A stretch of 64,000 nt of DNA from Actinobacillus porcinus (GTDB lineage: Bacteria > Pseudomonadota > Gammaproteobacteria > Enterobacterales > Pasteurellaceae), in the NCBI RefSeq assembly GCF_901764995.1, contig NZ_CABFKI010000006.1:94627-158626 (forward strand), read 5' to 3'. Position numbers and translations under genes: made by a program. The notes under the pieces are model-generated. The model was not told where the DNA came from. It did no database searches and saw only the letters and a list, made by a program, of their open reading frames with translations. Positions 38,732 through 48,668 of this stretch are shown here, in pieces. Numbering within the stretch: position 1 is the first letter of the stretch; the number at the start of each line of letters is the position of its first letter.

Positions 38732-39187
38732 ATGAAAAAAATTGACGTTAAAATTTTAGATAGCCGTATTGGCAATGAATTTCCTTTACCCACTTATGCC
38801 ACTACAGGGTCTGCAGGGTTGGATTTACGCGCTTTAGTTGAAGAAGGATTTGAAATTCAACCGGGTGAAACAAAATTGATCCCAACAGGGTTATCGATTT
38901 ATATCGCTGATCCGAATTTAGCGGCAGTTATTTTGCCCCGTTCGGGTTTAGGTCATAAAAATGGGATTGTATTGGGGAACTTAGTGGGCTTGATTGATAG
39001 CGATTATCAAGGGCCGTTAATGGTCTCTATGTGGAATCGTGGTCAAGAGCCGTTTCGTGTGGAAATTGGTGATCGTATTGCTCAATTAGTTTTTGTGCCT
39101 GTTGTACAAGCAGAATTTAATCTTGTGGAAGATTTTGAGCAAACCGATCGTGGTGAAGGTGGTTTTGGTCATTCGGGTAAGAAATAA
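38732..39187 (+). CDS. dut: Deoxyuridine triphosphatase Dut
   Basis: Dut hydrolyses dUTP to dUMP, preventing uracil incorporation and feeding thymidylate synthesis. The 151-residue trimeric enzyme shows the five motifs: [40 protein letters not shown] and the C-terminal [10 protein letters not shown]. It sits in the coaBC-dut-slmA order typical of gammaproteobacteria. Confidence 0.98.
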   Translation: MKKIDVKILDSRIGNEFPLPTYATTGSAGLDLRALVEEGFEIQPGETKLIPTGLSIYIADPNLAAVILPRSGLGHKNGIVLGNLVGLIDSDYQGPLMVSMWNRGQEPFRVEIGDRIAQLVFVPVVQAEFNLVEDFEQTDRGEGGFGHSGKK

Positions 39188-39193
39188 GAATTC

Positions 39194-39850
39194 ATGGTAG
39201 AAGAACAACTTGAAATTGCGGTTATTGAACCCGCGCCTTTAGAAACGAAAGCACCTAAAATCGAGAAACGAAGTGTGAATGAACGCCGTCAACAAGTGTT
39301 AGCGGTGTTGACCAGCATGCTTCATTCTGAAAATGGTATGGAACGTATGACGACAGCACGCCTTGCAGAAGCCGTTGGTGTTTCTGAAGCGGCGCTTTAT
39401 CGTTATTTCCCAAGCAAAACGAAAATGTTTGAAGCGTTGCTTGATAATATTGAGCAGAATTTGTTTACGCGAATTTCTCAATCCATCAGAATGGAAACCA
39501 ATACGGTAAATCGCGTGCGTGATATTATGCAGATGATTTTAGACTTTGCGCGCAAAAACCCGGGTTTAACGCGAGTATTAACAGGACATGCGTTGATGTT
39601 TGAAGATGCCAAATTGCAAGCGCGAGTCGCTCAGTTTTTTGATCGTTTAGAATTGCAATTTGTGAATATTCTACAAATGAGTAAATTGCGAGAAGGGCGA
39701 ACATTTGCTATGGATGAGAAAACCTTGGCAACTTATTTGGTTACTCTATGTGAAGGACAATTTATGCGTTATGTGCGCACCAATTTCCGCCGTACGCCAA
39801 ACCAAAGCTTTGAACAGCAATGGAAACTGATTGAGCTGTTATTTCAATGA
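39194..39850 (+). CDS. slmA: Nucleoid occlusion factor SlmA
   Basis: SlmA is a TetR-family DNA-binding protein that blocks FtsZ assembly over the nucleoid. The 218 residues have an N-terminal extension. The helix-turn-helix [30 protein letters not shown] follows, then a helical ligand/dimer domain ending KLIELLFQ. It is slightly longer at the N terminus than E. coli SlmA (198). It begins six bases after dut and overlaps the next gene by four bases. Confidence 0.96.
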   Translation: MVEEQLEIAVIEPAPLETKAPKIEKRSVNERRQQVLAVLTSMLHSENGMERMTTARLAEAVGVSEAALYRYFPSKTKMFEALLDNIEQNLFTRISQSIRMETNTVNRVRDIMQMILDFARKNPGLTRVLTGHALMFEDAKLQARVAQFFDRLELQFVNILQMSKLREGRTFAMDEKTLATYLVTLCEGQFMRYVRTNFRRTPNQSFEQQWKLIELLFQ

Positions 39851-40071
39851 TTATTCCTTGGCAAGAATTAGATCAGGATACCTTACGTAACATTGCGGAA
39901 AGTGTTGTCTTACGTGAAGGGACTGATTACGGCTTTGAAGAGCTTTCTTTGGAGCAAAAAGTGCAACGATTGCTAACGTTAATCCGCAATGGAACTGCAG
40001 TTATCGTTTGGTCTGAGTTGCATGAAACAATTGATATAAAAAACAAAGATGACTTCTTAGGGAAATACTAA
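39847..40071 (+). CDS. yheU: YheU family protein (UPF0270)
   Basis: This 74-residue protein of unknown function matches the UPF0270/YheU family: [29 protein letters not shown] near the start and [26 protein letters not shown] further on. It overlaps slmA by four bases (ATGA), which implies translational coupling, and lies upstream of crp as in H. influenzae. No catalytic residues are evident. Confidence 0.92.
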   Translation: MIIPWQELDQDTLRNIAESVVLREGTDYGFEELSLEQKVQRLLTLIRNGTAVIVWSELHETIDIKNKDDFLGKY

Positions 40072-40103
40072 GAACGATTGCATATTATAATGGAGTGTTA
40101 TCA

Positions 40104-40769
40104 ATGCAAGATTTAGAAATGATGAGATCAATGGAAGAGCAGTCAATTTCCACGTTCATTGATCCAACAATTGATTGGTTTATTTCTCACTGTCATATTC
40201 ATAAATATCCGACTAAAACGACATTAATTCATGCGGGCGAGAAAGCAGAGACACTTTATTATTTGGTGAAAGGCTCTGCGATTGTCATGGTTAAAGATGA
40301 GGAAGGCAAAGAAATGATTTTGTCTTACTTGAATGAAGGGGAATTTTTTGGCGAAGTGGGGTTATTTGAAGAAAATCAAACGCGTTCCGCTTCAGTGAAA
40401 GCACGTACGACCTGTGAAATTGCCGAAGTATCATACAAAAAATTCCGTCAGTTGATTCAAGTGAATCCTGAGATATTGATGCATCTTACAGCGCAATTGT
40501 CGCACCGCTTGCAAAATACCTCACGCCAAGTAACTAACCTCGCCTTTTTAGACGTGGCGGGACGGATTGCCCAAACCTTAATTAATTTGTCAAAAATGCC
40601 TGATGCGATGACTCATCCTGATGGGATGCAAATTAAAATTACACGCCAAGAGATTGGTCAAATGGTGGGGTGTTCGCGTGAAACAGTCGGTAGAATTCTG
40701 AAAATGCTGGAAGATCAAAATCTTATTGCAGCACACGGAAAAACCATTGTGGTATTCGGAACACGTTAA
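40104..40769 (+). CDS. crp: cAMP receptor protein CRP
   Basis: CRP is the cAMP-responsive regulator of carbon-source genes and, in Pasteurellaceae, of competence through CRP-S sites with Sxy. Starting at ATG 40104, preceded by GGAG, it has 221 residues. The cyclic-nucleotide pocket includes [22 protein letters not shown], and the recognition helix lies in [23 protein letters not shown]. The N terminus is about 12 residues longer than E. coli CRP, as in H. influenzae. Its likely targets in this window are the com genes at 11182-14843. Confidence 0.97.
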   Translation: MQDLEMMRSMEEQSISTFIDPTIDWFISHCHIHKYPTKTTLIHAGEKAETLYYLVKGSAIVMVKDEEGKEMILSYLNEGEFFGEVGLFEENQTRSASVKARTTCEIAEVSYKKFRQLIQVNPEILMHLTAQLSHRLQNTSRQVTNLAFLDVAGRIAQTLINLSKMPDAMTHPDGMQIKITRQEIGQMVGCSRETVGRILKMLEDQNLIAAHGKTIVVFGTR

Positions 40770-40798
40770 TTAGCAGTCTGTGCATTTGAGATAAACAG

Positions 40799-40845
40799 CA
40801 AAGTGCGGTCAAATTTTTCGGAAATTGACCGCACTTTTGTTTGAA
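40799..40845. terminator. Bidirectional terminator between crp and recF (inverted uptake signals)
   Basis: AAAGTGCGGTCAA and TTGACCGCACTTT form a 13-bp perfect stem extended by AATTT/AAATT pairing. TTGTTT follows. It serves the convergent crp and recF genes. Both arms are full uptake signals. Confidence 0.75.
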
Positions 40846-40853
40846 ATATTATC

Positions 40854-41936
40854 CTAACGGATGGGCTCAATGATACCGTTATTGACGGAAAAGAGACGAT
40901 GGTTTTCAGGGCGCATTTGTTTAAGCTGTTCTTGAGTAATAGCCGTAACAAACACTTGTGAATGGCTTTGTTGTAATCGTTCCGCCAGTAGCGCGCGTTT
41001 GGTTTCGTCTAACTCTGAAGCAAAATCATCAATCAGGAAAATACAAGAGCGTTCTTTTTCTTGCATTAAATGTTCACCTTGTGCTAAGCGCAATGCACAC
41101 ATCAACAGTTTTAATTGTCCACGCGATAGCACATCTTCAACAGGTAACCCATTGGCTTTAAAACGAAAATCGGCTTTTTGCGGACCGGCGAAGGTGTAAC
41201 CTAAATGCTTATCTCGCTCAAAATTTTCACGTAATAAATCTGCATAATCCGTATTTTTATCCCAGCCTTGATGAAAACTCACACTGATTTCTAACTCCGG
41301 TAGAAAAAGCCGGCAGGTACGCTCAATATCAGCCCGCAACGCTTCCGCATACTCAGCGCGCCAATGGCTGACTTGATGGGCTAATTTAGCAAGTTCTACA
41401 TCCCAAATTTTGAGCGCGTTGTAGTCATAGGTTTGGTGTAGTGCGGCATTGCGCTGTTTTAATAAACGATTGAGTGACGACCAAGCGGCATGAAAGGCGG
41501 GCTGGTGGTGGAATAATCCCCAATCTAGGAAAGCACGGCGGTAGCTTGGGCCGCCATTGAGTAGAGTTAAACCTTCCGGCGTAATGATTTGCATGGGCAA
41601 TAAATGGGCAAGATCGGAAATTTTATTACCATCTTCACCGTTAATCTTAACGATAGTATTGCCTTCTTTCCGTTGCTTTTGTAGTCCAACCGACCATTCG
41701 TGTTGTTGTTCTTGAATTCGCCCATGTAGGGTGAAATGCGGTTGGTCGTAAGAAATAATGCGAGTGGTGACCGCACTTTTGAAGGAACGCCCATGCCCAA
41801 GGTAGAAAATACTTTCTAACAAACTGGTTTTGCCACTGCCATTATTTCCCACCAAAAAGTTAAAGCCGTGGTCAAATTCAAGATCCACGGCGGTGAGATT
41901 TCGGAAGTGTTCGATAATTAAACGGGAAATTGCCAT
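40854..41936 (-). CDS. recF: DNA replication and repair protein RecF
   Basis: RecF is an SMC-like ATPase that loads RecA at gaps together with RecO and RecR. The 360 residues show Walker A GNNGSGKTSLLES (about 30-42), the family motif PMQIITPEGLTLLNGGPSYRRAFLDWGLFH region, the signature LSRGQLKLLMCALRLAQ and Walker B CIFLIDDFASELD. It is the last gene of dnaA-dnaN-recF, 25 bases after dnaN. An uptake signal lies in that gap and another inside the gene. Confidence 0.97.
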   Translation of the reverse strand: MAISRLIIEHFRNLTAVDLEFDHGFNFLVGNNGSGKTSLLESIFYLGHGRSFKSAVTTRIISYDQPHFTLHGRIQEQQHEWSVGLQKQRKEGNTIVKINGEDGNKISDLAHLLPMQIITPEGLTLLNGGPSYRRAFLDWGLFHHQPAFHAAWSSLNRLLKQRNAALHQTYDYNALKIWDVELAKLAHQVSHWRAEYAEALRADIERTCRLFLPELEISVSFHQGWDKNTDYADLLRENFERDKHLGYTFAGPQKADFRFKANGLPVEDVLSRGQLKLLMCALRLAQGEHLMQEKERSCIFLIDDFASELDETKRALLAERLQQSHSQVFVTAITQEQLKQMRPENHRLFSVNNGIIEPIR

Positions 41937-41961
41937 AAAGTGCGGTGAAATTGTCTGAGAT

Positions 41962-43062
41962 TTATAATTTCATCGGCATAATTACATATTCTGCACTGTT
42001 GTCTGCAATATCTTCCACCAAACAACTTGATGAAGCATCCGTTAAACGAACACGTACACGTTGTGACTTAATTGCATTTAGCACATCTAAGACATAGCTC
42101 ACATTAAAGCCGATTTCCATTGGTTCGCTCGTGTAGGCAACATCAATCATTTCTTCCACTTCTTCCTGTTCAGGGTTGCGCGCTGTGATTTTGAGCTGAT
42201 TATTGGCTAACTCTAAACGCACGGTGCGGACTTTTTCACTGGATAAAATAGAGGCGCGGACAAAAGCTTGTTTTAAGCTTTCCCAATCCGCTTCTAAAAT
42301 CCGATCCGCATTGCGTGGTAGAACGCGTCTATAATCAGGGAAGCGTCCATCAATTAATTTAGAGGTGAAGATAACAGAGCCTAATTGAACACGTAGATTA
42401 TTTGTACCAATTTGTACACGAGCAGGGATCTCACTGCTCGGATCAAGTAATCGAGCTAATTCCAACACGCCTTTTCTTGGCAAAATAACGGAATAATTTT
42501 GCAGATCTTGCTCTAATTCAATGGTACAAACTGCAAGACGGTGGCCATCTGTTGCTACCGTTCGCAATAGATTGCCCTCAGTCTCAAACTTCATCCCGTT
42601 TAAGAAATAGCGCGCGTCATTGTTTGCCATGGAAAATTGTGTGGCGTCAATTAAACGGCGTAAATTGGCTTGTGACACAGTGAAATCCACTTCCGATTGC
42701 CAATCCGTTAAGTTTGGATATTCTTCGGCAGGAAAAGTCGCCAAATTAAATTTGGTGCGTTCAGAACGAATAATGGCGCGATCTTCTTCGAAATCTACAT
42801 TAATAATCGCATTTTCATGTAAACTGCGGCAAATATCTAAGAATTTTTTAGCCGGAATAGTAACATCACCATTGGCATCATTATCGAGTTGCGCAGTAGT
42901 TGAAAGTTCAACCTCTAAATCGGTACCTGTAATAGTGAGTTGATTACCACGAATTTGTAGTAACACATTATTTAGCACAGGAATATTTGGACGGTTGCTT
43001 AACACGCCACAAACTTGCTGTAATGGTTTTAACAGATTTTCTTTTGAAACGATAAGCTGCAT
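41962..43062 (-). CDS. dnaN: DNA polymerase III beta subunit (sliding clamp)
   Basis: DnaN forms the ring that tethers DNA polymerase to the template. The 366 residues match E. coli in length, starting MQLIVSKENLLKPLQQVCGVLSNRPN and ending YVIMPMKL, the residues that line the partner-binding pocket. Middle-domain features include ATDGHRLAVC and the third domain DGRFPDYRRVLP. It follows dnaA with a nine-base gap and precedes recF. Confidence 0.98.
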   Translation of the reverse strand: MQLIVSKENLLKPLQQVCGVLSNRPNIPVLNNVLLQIRGNQLTITGTDLEVELSTTAQLDNDANGDVTIPAKKFLDICRSLHENAIINVDFEEDRAIIRSERTKFNLATFPAEEYPNLTDWQSEVDFTVSQANLRRLIDATQFSMANNDARYFLNGMKFETEGNLLRTVATDGHRLAVCTIELEQDLQNYSVILPRKGVLELARLLDPSSEIPARVQIGTNNLRVQLGSVIFTSKLIDGRFPDYRRVLPRNADRILEADWESLKQAFVRASILSSEKVRTVRLELANNQLKITARNPEQEEVEEMIDVAYTSEPMEIGFNVSYVLDVLNAIKSQRVRVRLTDASSSCLVEDIADNSAEYVIMPMKL

Positions 43063-43071
43063 AGTATTTCC

Positions 43072-44448
43072 TTATGCTGATAAAGTACGGACTAGGTTAG
43101 ACCAATCTTCTTGTAAATTGGTATCTTCTTCACGAAGTTCTGCAATTTTATCACAGGCATACATCACTGTGGTATGATCCCGATCACCAAAATTTTTACC
43201 GATTTCAGGAAAACTTCGGTTCGTTAATTCTTTGGCTAATGCCATCGCCACTTGGCGTGGGCGAGCTAATGAACGCAGTCGGCTTTTTGATTTTAAATCA
43301 GAGACTTTAATTCGATAATATTCAGCCACCACTTTTTGAATATTTTCGATCGTGACTAATTTTTCTTGTAACGCAAGCATATCTTTTAAAGTTTCGCGAG
43401 CGAAATCTAAGGTAATGGGTCTGCCGGTAAATTCGGCATTAGCGTGAACACGGTTAAGTGCGCCTTCTAACTCACGAACATTAGCACGCAGTTTTTGCCC
43501 AATAAAGAATGCCACTTCTTCGGGTAAATCAATTTGACGTTCTTCCGCTTTCTTCATCAATATTGCCACACGTGTCTCTAATTCAGGCGGTTCAATTTGT
43601 AAAGTTAAGCCAACGCCAAAACGAGAAGTTAAGCGTTCTGTAAAGTTATCAATGGCTTTCGGCAATTTATCTGAAGTCAAAATAATTTGACGTCCACCTT
43701 CAAATAAGGAATTGAAAGTATGGAAAAATTCTTCTTGTGTTCCGTCTTTGCCCGCGAAAAATTGAATGTCATCAATCAGTAGTACATCCAGAGAACGATA
43801 GAATTTTTTAAATTGTTCAATACGTTCGCTACGTAGGGCTTTTACCATTTGTTGCACATAGCGTTCGGAATGAATGTAAACAATGCGTGTATTTGGATTG
43901 TCCGCTAAAATCGCATTGCCGATAGCGTGTAACAAGTGGGTTTTTCCTAAACCTGAACTGCCATATAAAAACAAGGGGTTTGCCATAGTATCCCCAGGGT
44001 TTTTAGCCACTTTTAACCCCGCTGAGCGTGCTAATTGATTGGATTTTCCCCCCACAAAATTGTCAAACACGTAGTTCGGATTTAAGTTCGTACGAAATTC
44101 CGTTTGTTCTAAATCTTGGCTTGTATTGACCGCACTTTGTGTAGGTGATGGTTGCTCTTGTACAGGTGTTGTCGGCACTTTAGGGGCGGCAGGTTTTACG
44201 CCTTCCACTAATTTAATAACTAAATGAGGATTTTGACTCAATTCTTGTGCGGTTTTGATAATTTTATCTAAGAAGTGTTTCTCTACCCAATTTTTTACAA
44301 ATATATTTGAGGCATATAGTGTAATTTGGTTTGTATTATTGGCATCAGCTTGTAGCGGACGTAGCCACATGTTGAGATCATTGGCAGACACTTGATCTTG
44401 TAGTATTGATAAACAATTTGCCCAAAGGGATGAAAGTTGGTGTTCCAT
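43072..44448 (-). CDS. dnaA: Chromosomal replication initiator DnaA
   Basis: DnaA binds origin boxes and opens oriC. The 458 residues comprise the N-terminal DnaB-interaction domain (1-85) and a variable linker with Pro/Gln (about 85-125). The AAA+ domain has Walker [17 protein letters not shown] and Walker [14 protein letters not shown]. The C-terminal DNA-binding domain has [25 protein letters not shown] and the DnaA signature [14 protein letters not shown]. An uptake signal is in the linker. It is divergent from rpmH. Confidence 0.98.
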   Translation of the reverse strand: MEHQLSSLWANCLSILQDQVSANDLNMWLRPLQADANNTNQITLYASNIFVKNWVEKHFLDKIIKTAQELSQNPHLVIKLVEGVKPAAPKVPTTPVQEQPSPTQSAVNTSQDLEQTEFRTNLNPNYVFDNFVGGKSNQLARSAGLKVAKNPGDTMANPLFLYGSSGLGKTHLLHAIGNAILADNPNTRIVYIHSERYVQQMVKALRSERIEQFKKFYRSLDVLLIDDIQFFAGKDGTQEEFFHTFNSLFEGGRQIILTSDKLPKAIDNFTERLTSRFGVGLTLQIEPPELETRVAILMKKAEERQIDLPEEVAFFIGQKLRANVRELEGALNRVHANAEFTGRPITLDFARETLKDMLALQEKLVTIENIQKVVAEYYRIKVSDLKSKSRLRSLARPRQVAMALAKELTNRSFPEIGKNFGDRDHTTVMYACDKIAELREEDTNLQEDWSNLVRTLSA

Positions 44449-44778
44449 TTTAGCTTTATTATGAGTGAGTTATAGAAAATGGCACATAAAAGTGCGGTCA
44501 AAAATCGGGATAATTTTACAATAAAATCCTAAAAAGATCTTCTCTGAAAGATCAAAAAAATGACTTGAGATTTTCCCCGAAAAACGTATAATTCGCCGCG
44601 CTAATTGAGATAAAGAGAAAATTCTTCTATTTCTAATTTGACGAACGGTGATTTTAACAGTAAAATTCCGTTCCTATTTTTGAATAACCTTGTTTTCAAG
44701 TAATATGTTTTGTTCGCTTTGATTCTCAGTGCGAATAAAGCGATCAATACAAACACTTTTGATTTAGGTAGATTTAAC
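44449..44778. promoter_or_regulatory. Divergent dnaA/rpmH region
   Basis: A good rpmH promoter is TTGAGA (44565-44570), 16-base spacer, TATAAT (44587-44592). The roughly 180-base rpmH leader contains dyads GAACGG...CCGTTC and CGCTTT...AAAGCG. On the minus strand an uptake signal lies in the dnaA upstream region (about 44490). I saw no DnaA box (TTATCCACA or close variant), so this does not look like the replication origin. Confidence 0.6.
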
Positions 44779-44913
44779 ATGAAACGTACATTTCAACCAT
44801 CTGTATTAAAACGTAGCCGCACTCACGGTTTCCGTGCACGTATGGCAACTAAAAACGGCCGTCAAGTTTTAGCTCGTCGTCGTGCTAAAGGTCGTAAAAG
44901 TTTATCAGCTTAA
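44779..44913 (+). CDS. rpmH: 50S ribosomal protein L34
   Basis: This is a 44-residue very basic ribosomal protein. I start it at ATG 44779 ([18 protein letters not shown]); the open frame extends upstream but the extra residues are not part of L34. It ends [13 protein letters not shown]. It opens the conserved rpmH-rnpA-yidD-yidC-mnmE series next to dnaA. Confidence 0.98.
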
Positions 44914-44927
44914 TTTTTCACTGTAAC

Positions 44928-45293
44928 GTGATTAAGCAAGAGTTAACTTTTCATCGGGGGCTACGTTTGTTAGCCCCTGAGCATTTCAGATATGTCTTTC
45001 AAGACCCAGCGCGTGCCAGTACGCCTGAAGTCACCATTCTCGCTCGCCAAAATTCTCTCGATTGTCCTCGTTTAGGCTTAACGGTGGCAAAGAAACATCT
45101 TAAACGCGCTCACGAACGTAACCGTATTAAACGCTTATGCCGCGAAAGTTTCCGTTTATTGCAACACGAATTGCCAAATTATGATTTTGTGATTGTGGCA
45201 AAAGCAGGAATTGGTAAGTTAGACAATCAAACTTTCAGCCAAACGCTTAGCAAACTATGGCAACGTCACATTCGCTTGGCGAAAAAATCTTAA
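44928..45293 (+). CDS. rnpA: Ribonuclease P protein component
   Basis: RnpA assists the catalytic RNA of RNase P in maturing tRNA 5' ends. The 121-residue basic protein starts at GTG 44928; no closer ATG fits. The family motif is [23 protein letters not shown] (about 61-83). The N-terminal part [33 protein letters not shown] resembles H. influenzae RnpA. It ends 37 bases inside yidD, a long overlap that is usual for this pair. Confidence 0.96.
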   Translation: MIKQELTFHRGLRLLAPEHFRYVFQDPARASTPEVTILARQNSLDCPRLGLTVAKKHLKRAHERNRIKRLCRESFRLLQHELPNYDFVIVAKAGIGKLDNQTFSQTLSKLWQRHIRLAKKS

Positions 45294-45520
45294 TTAAGAT
45301 TATTCGCGGCTACCAAATTTTCATCAGTCCAATGATGGCACCACGCTGTCGCTTTGTTCCAACTTGCTCTTGTTATGGATTAGAAGCCATAAAAACGCAT
45401 GGCGCGTTAAAAGGTAGTTGGCTTACGCTTAAACGTGTATTAAAATGTCACCCTTTACATCAGGGTGGATACGATCCTGTGCCGCCGAAAAACAATAACC
45501 ATAAAGAGAACAACCAATGA
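45257..45520 (+). CDS. yidD: Membrane protein insertion efficiency factor YidD
   Basis: YidD is a small amphipathic protein at the inner membrane that aids YidC-dependent insertion. The 87 residues include [39 protein letters not shown] and [13 protein letters not shown], with the three conserved cysteines CRF/CSC/CHP. It overlaps rnpA by 37 bases and yidC by four bases. An upstream in-frame start is not needed. Confidence 0.95.
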   Translation: MATSHSLGEKILIKIIRGYQIFISPMMAPRCRFVPTCSCYGLEAIKTHGALKGSWLTLKRVLKCHPLHQGGYDPVPPKNNNHKENNQ

Positions 45521-47133
45521 ATTCAAATCGTGGCTTATTAGCACTCGCTTTACTTTTCATCTCGTTCCTTGTTTATCAACAATGGGAAATGGATAAAGCA
45601 CCAAAACCTGTCGTTGCACAAACAAGTGTTGCTCAATCAACAACTGATACGCCAACAAGCGCAACAGGCGCGTCAAACGCAGTTGATAGCCAAGCCCAAG
45701 GGCGTATCATCACTGTCTCAAATGACGTTTTCCAATTAAAAATCGACACCCTTGGTGGTGATGTTGTAGAAAGCGATTTATTGGCTTACGCAAAAGAGTT
45801 AAACGGTGAAGAGCGTTTTGCTTTACTAGAAAATAAAGACGGAAAAACCTATGTGGCACAAAGTGGCTTAGTGGGTAAAAACGGTATTGATACGGCAGCA
45901 GGTCGTGCTCAATATCGTGTTGAAGGCGATGAATTTAAATTAGCCGATGGTCAAGATGAATTACGCGTACCTTTAACCTTAGAAAAAGACGGTGTCATTT
46001 TCAACAAAGTCTTTGTACTGAAACGTGGTTCTTATGATGTTGCGGTTAACTATGAAATTCAAAATAACAGTGCCGCAGCGATTGAAGTGCAGCCTTACGG
46101 TCAATTAAAACATACTTTAGTGGAAAGTTCAGGCAGTATGGCAATGCCAACCTATACGGGTGGTGCTTATTCTTCATCAGAAACAAACTATAAAAAATAT
46201 AGCTTTGATGAAATGAAAAGCAACAACCTTTCTATCAATACCAAAGCAGGTTGGGTTGCTGTATTACAACATTATTTCGTTTCAGCTTGGATTCCAAATC
46301 AAGATGTAGATAACCAACTTTATACAACAACCAATAACGGTATGGGCTTTATCGGTTATCGCGGTCCTGTCACAGCGGTTGCAGCAGGTGAAACAAAAAC
46401 TATTACCAGCTCTTTATGGACAGGTCCGAAATTACAAGAGCAAATGGGCGAAGTGGCAAATCATTTAGATTTAACCGTTGACTATGGTTGGGCATGGTTT
46501 ATCGCTAAACCGTTATTCAAATTGTTAACCCTTATTCAAAGCTTAGTAAGCAACTGGGGCTTAGCAATTATTGGCGTCACCTTAGTAGTGAAAGCCATTC
46601 TTTACCCATTAACCAAAGCACAATACACTTCAATGGCGAAAATGCGTATGTTGCAACCGAAATTGCAAGAAATGCGCGAACGCTTTGGCGATGATCGTCA
46701 ACGTATGAGCCAAGAAATGATGAAGCTTTATAAAGAAGAGAAAGTGAATCCATTAGGTGGCTGTTTACCGTTATTAATCCAAATGCCAATTTTCATCGCA
46801 TTATATTGGACATTTATGGAAGCGGTAGAATTGCGTCATGCCCCATTCTTCGGTTGGATCCAAGACTTATCTGCACAAGATCCTTACTACATTCTTCCGT
46901 TGTTAATGGGTGGTTCAATGTACTTGTTGCAAAAAATGTCACCAACACCTGTGGCTGACCCAATGCAACAAAAAGTAATGAACTTTATGCCGGTGATCTT
47001 TACCGTATTCTTCTTATGGTTCCCGGCAGGCCTTGTGTTGTACTGGTTAGTGTCAAACTTAATTACCATTATCCAACAACAATTAATCTATCGCGGATTA
47101 GAGAAAAAAGGCTTACACAGCCGTAAAAAATAA
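45517..47133 (+). CDS. yidC: Membrane protein insertase YidC
   Basis: YidC inserts and folds inner-membrane proteins, with or without SecYEG. The 538 residues have an N-terminal membrane helix (about 5-20), a low-complexity Thr/Ser/Ala linker and a large periplasmic beta domain (about 60-310). The conserved five-helix core has [57 protein letters not shown] sequence. It ends in a basic tail ([10 protein letters not shown]). The length is near E. coli YidC (548). A terminator follows. Confidence 0.98.
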   Translation: MNSNRGLLALALLFISFLVYQQWEMDKAPKPVVAQTSVAQSTTDTPTSATGASNAVDSQAQGRIITVSNDVFQLKIDTLGGDVVESDLLAYAKELNGEERFALLENKDGKTYVAQSGLVGKNGIDTAAGRAQYRVEGDEFKLADGQDELRVPLTLEKDGVIFNKVFVLKRGSYDVAVNYEIQNNSAAAIEVQPYGQLKHTLVESSGSMAMPTYTGGAYSSSETNYKKYSFDEMKSNNLSINTKAGWVAVLQHYFVSAWIPNQDVDNQLYTTTNNGMGFIGYRGPVTAVAAGETKTITSSLWTGPKLQEQMGEVANHLDLTVDYGWAWFIAKPLFKLLTLIQSLVSNWGLAIIGVTLVVKAILYPLTKAQYTSMAKMRMLQPKLQEMRERFGDDRQRMSQEMMKLYKEEKVNPLGGCLPLLIQMPIFIALYWTFMEAVELRHAPFFGWIQDLSAQDPYYILPLLMGGSMYLLQKMSPTPVADPMQQKVMNFMPVIFTVFFLWFPAGLVLYWLVSNLITIIQQQLIYRGLEKKGLHSRKK

Positions 47134-47156
47134 TCTCAAATGCAAATAAAAGAAAG

Positions 47157-47179
47157 GGCATCGAAATGATGCCTTTTTT
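47157..47179 (+). terminator. Terminator after yidC
   Basis: GGCATC (47157-47162), loop GAAAT, GATGCC (47168-47173), then six Ts. A TATAAT at 47182-47187 right after it could be the -10 of an mnmE promoter, but I see no matching -35. Confidence 0.75.
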
Positions 47180-47248
47180 GTTATAATTTCGCACAAAATT
47201 TTAACCGCGCTTGTAACGTAAAAGTGCGGTCATTTTCAGGAACATTTT

Positions 47249-48619
47249 ATGACAGATTTTCAAAAAGATACCATTGTTGCACAAGCAACTCCCATTGGTC
47301 GTGGTGGTGTGGGCATTTTGCGTGTTTCAGGCCCGCTTGCGGAAGACGTAGCAAAAGCAGTGGTAGGCAAAACCTTAAAACCGCGCTTAGCCAATTATTT
47401 GCCGTTTAAGGATATTGACGGAACAACTCTCGATCAAGGCATTGCCTTATTCTTTAAAGCACCGAATTCTTTCACGGGCGAAGATGTGCTTGAGTTGCAA
47501 GGTCATGGCGGGCAAATTGTTTTAGACTTGTTGTTAAAACGAATTTTGCAAGTAAAGGGCGTTCGTTTGGCGAAACCGGGGGAATTTTCCGAACAGGCTT
47601 TTTTAAATGACAAGCTGGATTTAGCGCAAGCGGAAGCCATTGCCGATCTTATTGATGCCAGCTCAGAGCAAGCGGCGCGTTCTGCCTTAAAATCTTTGCA
47701 AGGCGAGTTTTCCAATAAAGTCAATCAGTTAGTGGAGCAAGTCATTTATTTGCGGACTTATGTGGAAGCGGCCATTGATTTCCCTGATGAAGAAATTGAT
47801 TTTTTAGCAGACGGAAAAATCGAAGGGCATTTGAATGAGATTATTGCCCAATTAGACAATGTTCGCCGAGAAGCAAGACAAGGCTCAATTTTACGTGAAG
47901 GGATGAAAGTGGTGATCGCAGGTCGTCCAAATGCAGGGAAATCCAGCTTGCTTAACGCGCTTGCAGGACGAGAAGCGGCGATTGTGACGGACATTGCAGG
48001 GACAACCCGAGATGTGTTGCGTGAACATATTCATATTGACGGCATGCCGTTACATATTATTGATACCGCAGGATTGCGTGATGCCACGGATGAAGTAGAG
48101 CGCATCGGGATTACACGTGCTTGGAATGAAATTGAACAAGCGGATCGTGTGTTATTAATGCTCGATAGTAGCGATCCTGCGAGCAATGATCTTGAAAAAG
48201 TGCGGTCAGAATTTTTGGCAAAATTGCCGGCCAATTTACCTGTAACCATTATTCGCAACAAGACGGATTTAAGCGGTGAAGGGGAAAGTATTCAGGAAGA
48301 AAATGGTTATACCATTATCCGTTTGTCGGCACAAACTCAACAAGGTGTGGATTTCTTACGCGAGCATTTAAAACAATCAATGGGCTATCAGACCGGAACT
48401 GAAGGCGGCTTTTTAGCACGCCGCCGTCATTTGGAAGCCCTTGAAAAAGCCGCTGAGCATTTACAGGCCGGGCACATCCAATTAACGCAATTTTATGCAG
48501 GGGAATTATTAGCGGAAGAATTGCGTTTGGTGCAAAACTGTTTGAGTGAAATTACAGGGCAATTCACATCGGATGATTTGCTAGGTAATATTTTCAGTTC
48601 ATTTTGTATTGGAAAATAA
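47249..48619 (+). CDS. mnmE: tRNA modification GTPase MnmE
   Basis: MnmE with MnmG installs carboxymethylaminomethyl groups at wobble uridine 34. The 456 residues show the N-terminal formyl-THF-binding domain ([16 protein letters not shown]). The G domain is inserted in a helical domain ([34 protein letters not shown]), and the end is the conserved FCIGK with the catalytic cysteine. It keeps the E. coli position after yidC. An uptake signal lies in its upstream gap and another in the gene. Confidence 0.98.
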   Translation: MTDFQKDTIVAQATPIGRGGVGILRVSGPLAEDVAKAVVGKTLKPRLANYLPFKDIDGTTLDQGIALFFKAPNSFTGEDVLELQGHGGQIVLDLLLKRILQVKGVRLAKPGEFSEQAFLNDKLDLAQAEAIADLIDASSEQAARSALKSLQGEFSNKVNQLVEQVIYLRTYVEAAIDFPDEEIDFLADGKIEGHLNEIIAQLDNVRREARQGSILREGMKVVIAGRPNAGKSSLLNALAGREAAIVTDIAGTTRDVLREHIHIDGMPLHIIDTAGLRDATDEVERIGITRAWNEIEQADRVLLMLDSSDPASNDLEKVRSEFLAKLPANLPVTIIRNKTDLSGEGESIQEENGYTIIRLSAQTQQGVDFLREHLKQSMGYQTGTEGGFLARRRHLEALEKAAEHLQAGHIQLTQFYAGELLAEELRLVQNCLSEITGQFTSDDLLGNIFSSFCIGK

Positions 48620-48635
48620 CCAAAAAATTATAGGA

Positions 48636-48663
48636 AAAATCCCACGTTAAGGCGTGGGATTTT
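48636..48663. terminator. Bidirectional terminator between mnmE and murJ
   Basis: AAAATCCCACG (48636-48646) and CGTGGGATTTT (48653-48663) form an 11-bp perfect stem. Outer A/T pairs give T runs on both strands. It serves the convergent mnmE and murJ. Confidence 0.8.
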
Positions 48664-48668
48664 GTGGT

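Noticed and set aside
44710..44778. N-terminal extension of L34
   Set aside because: L34 begins at MKRTFQ in known homologues; the added 23 residues fall in the leader RNA.
44449..44778. Replication origin
   Set aside because: I could not find DnaA boxes or an AT-rich unwinding repeat set.
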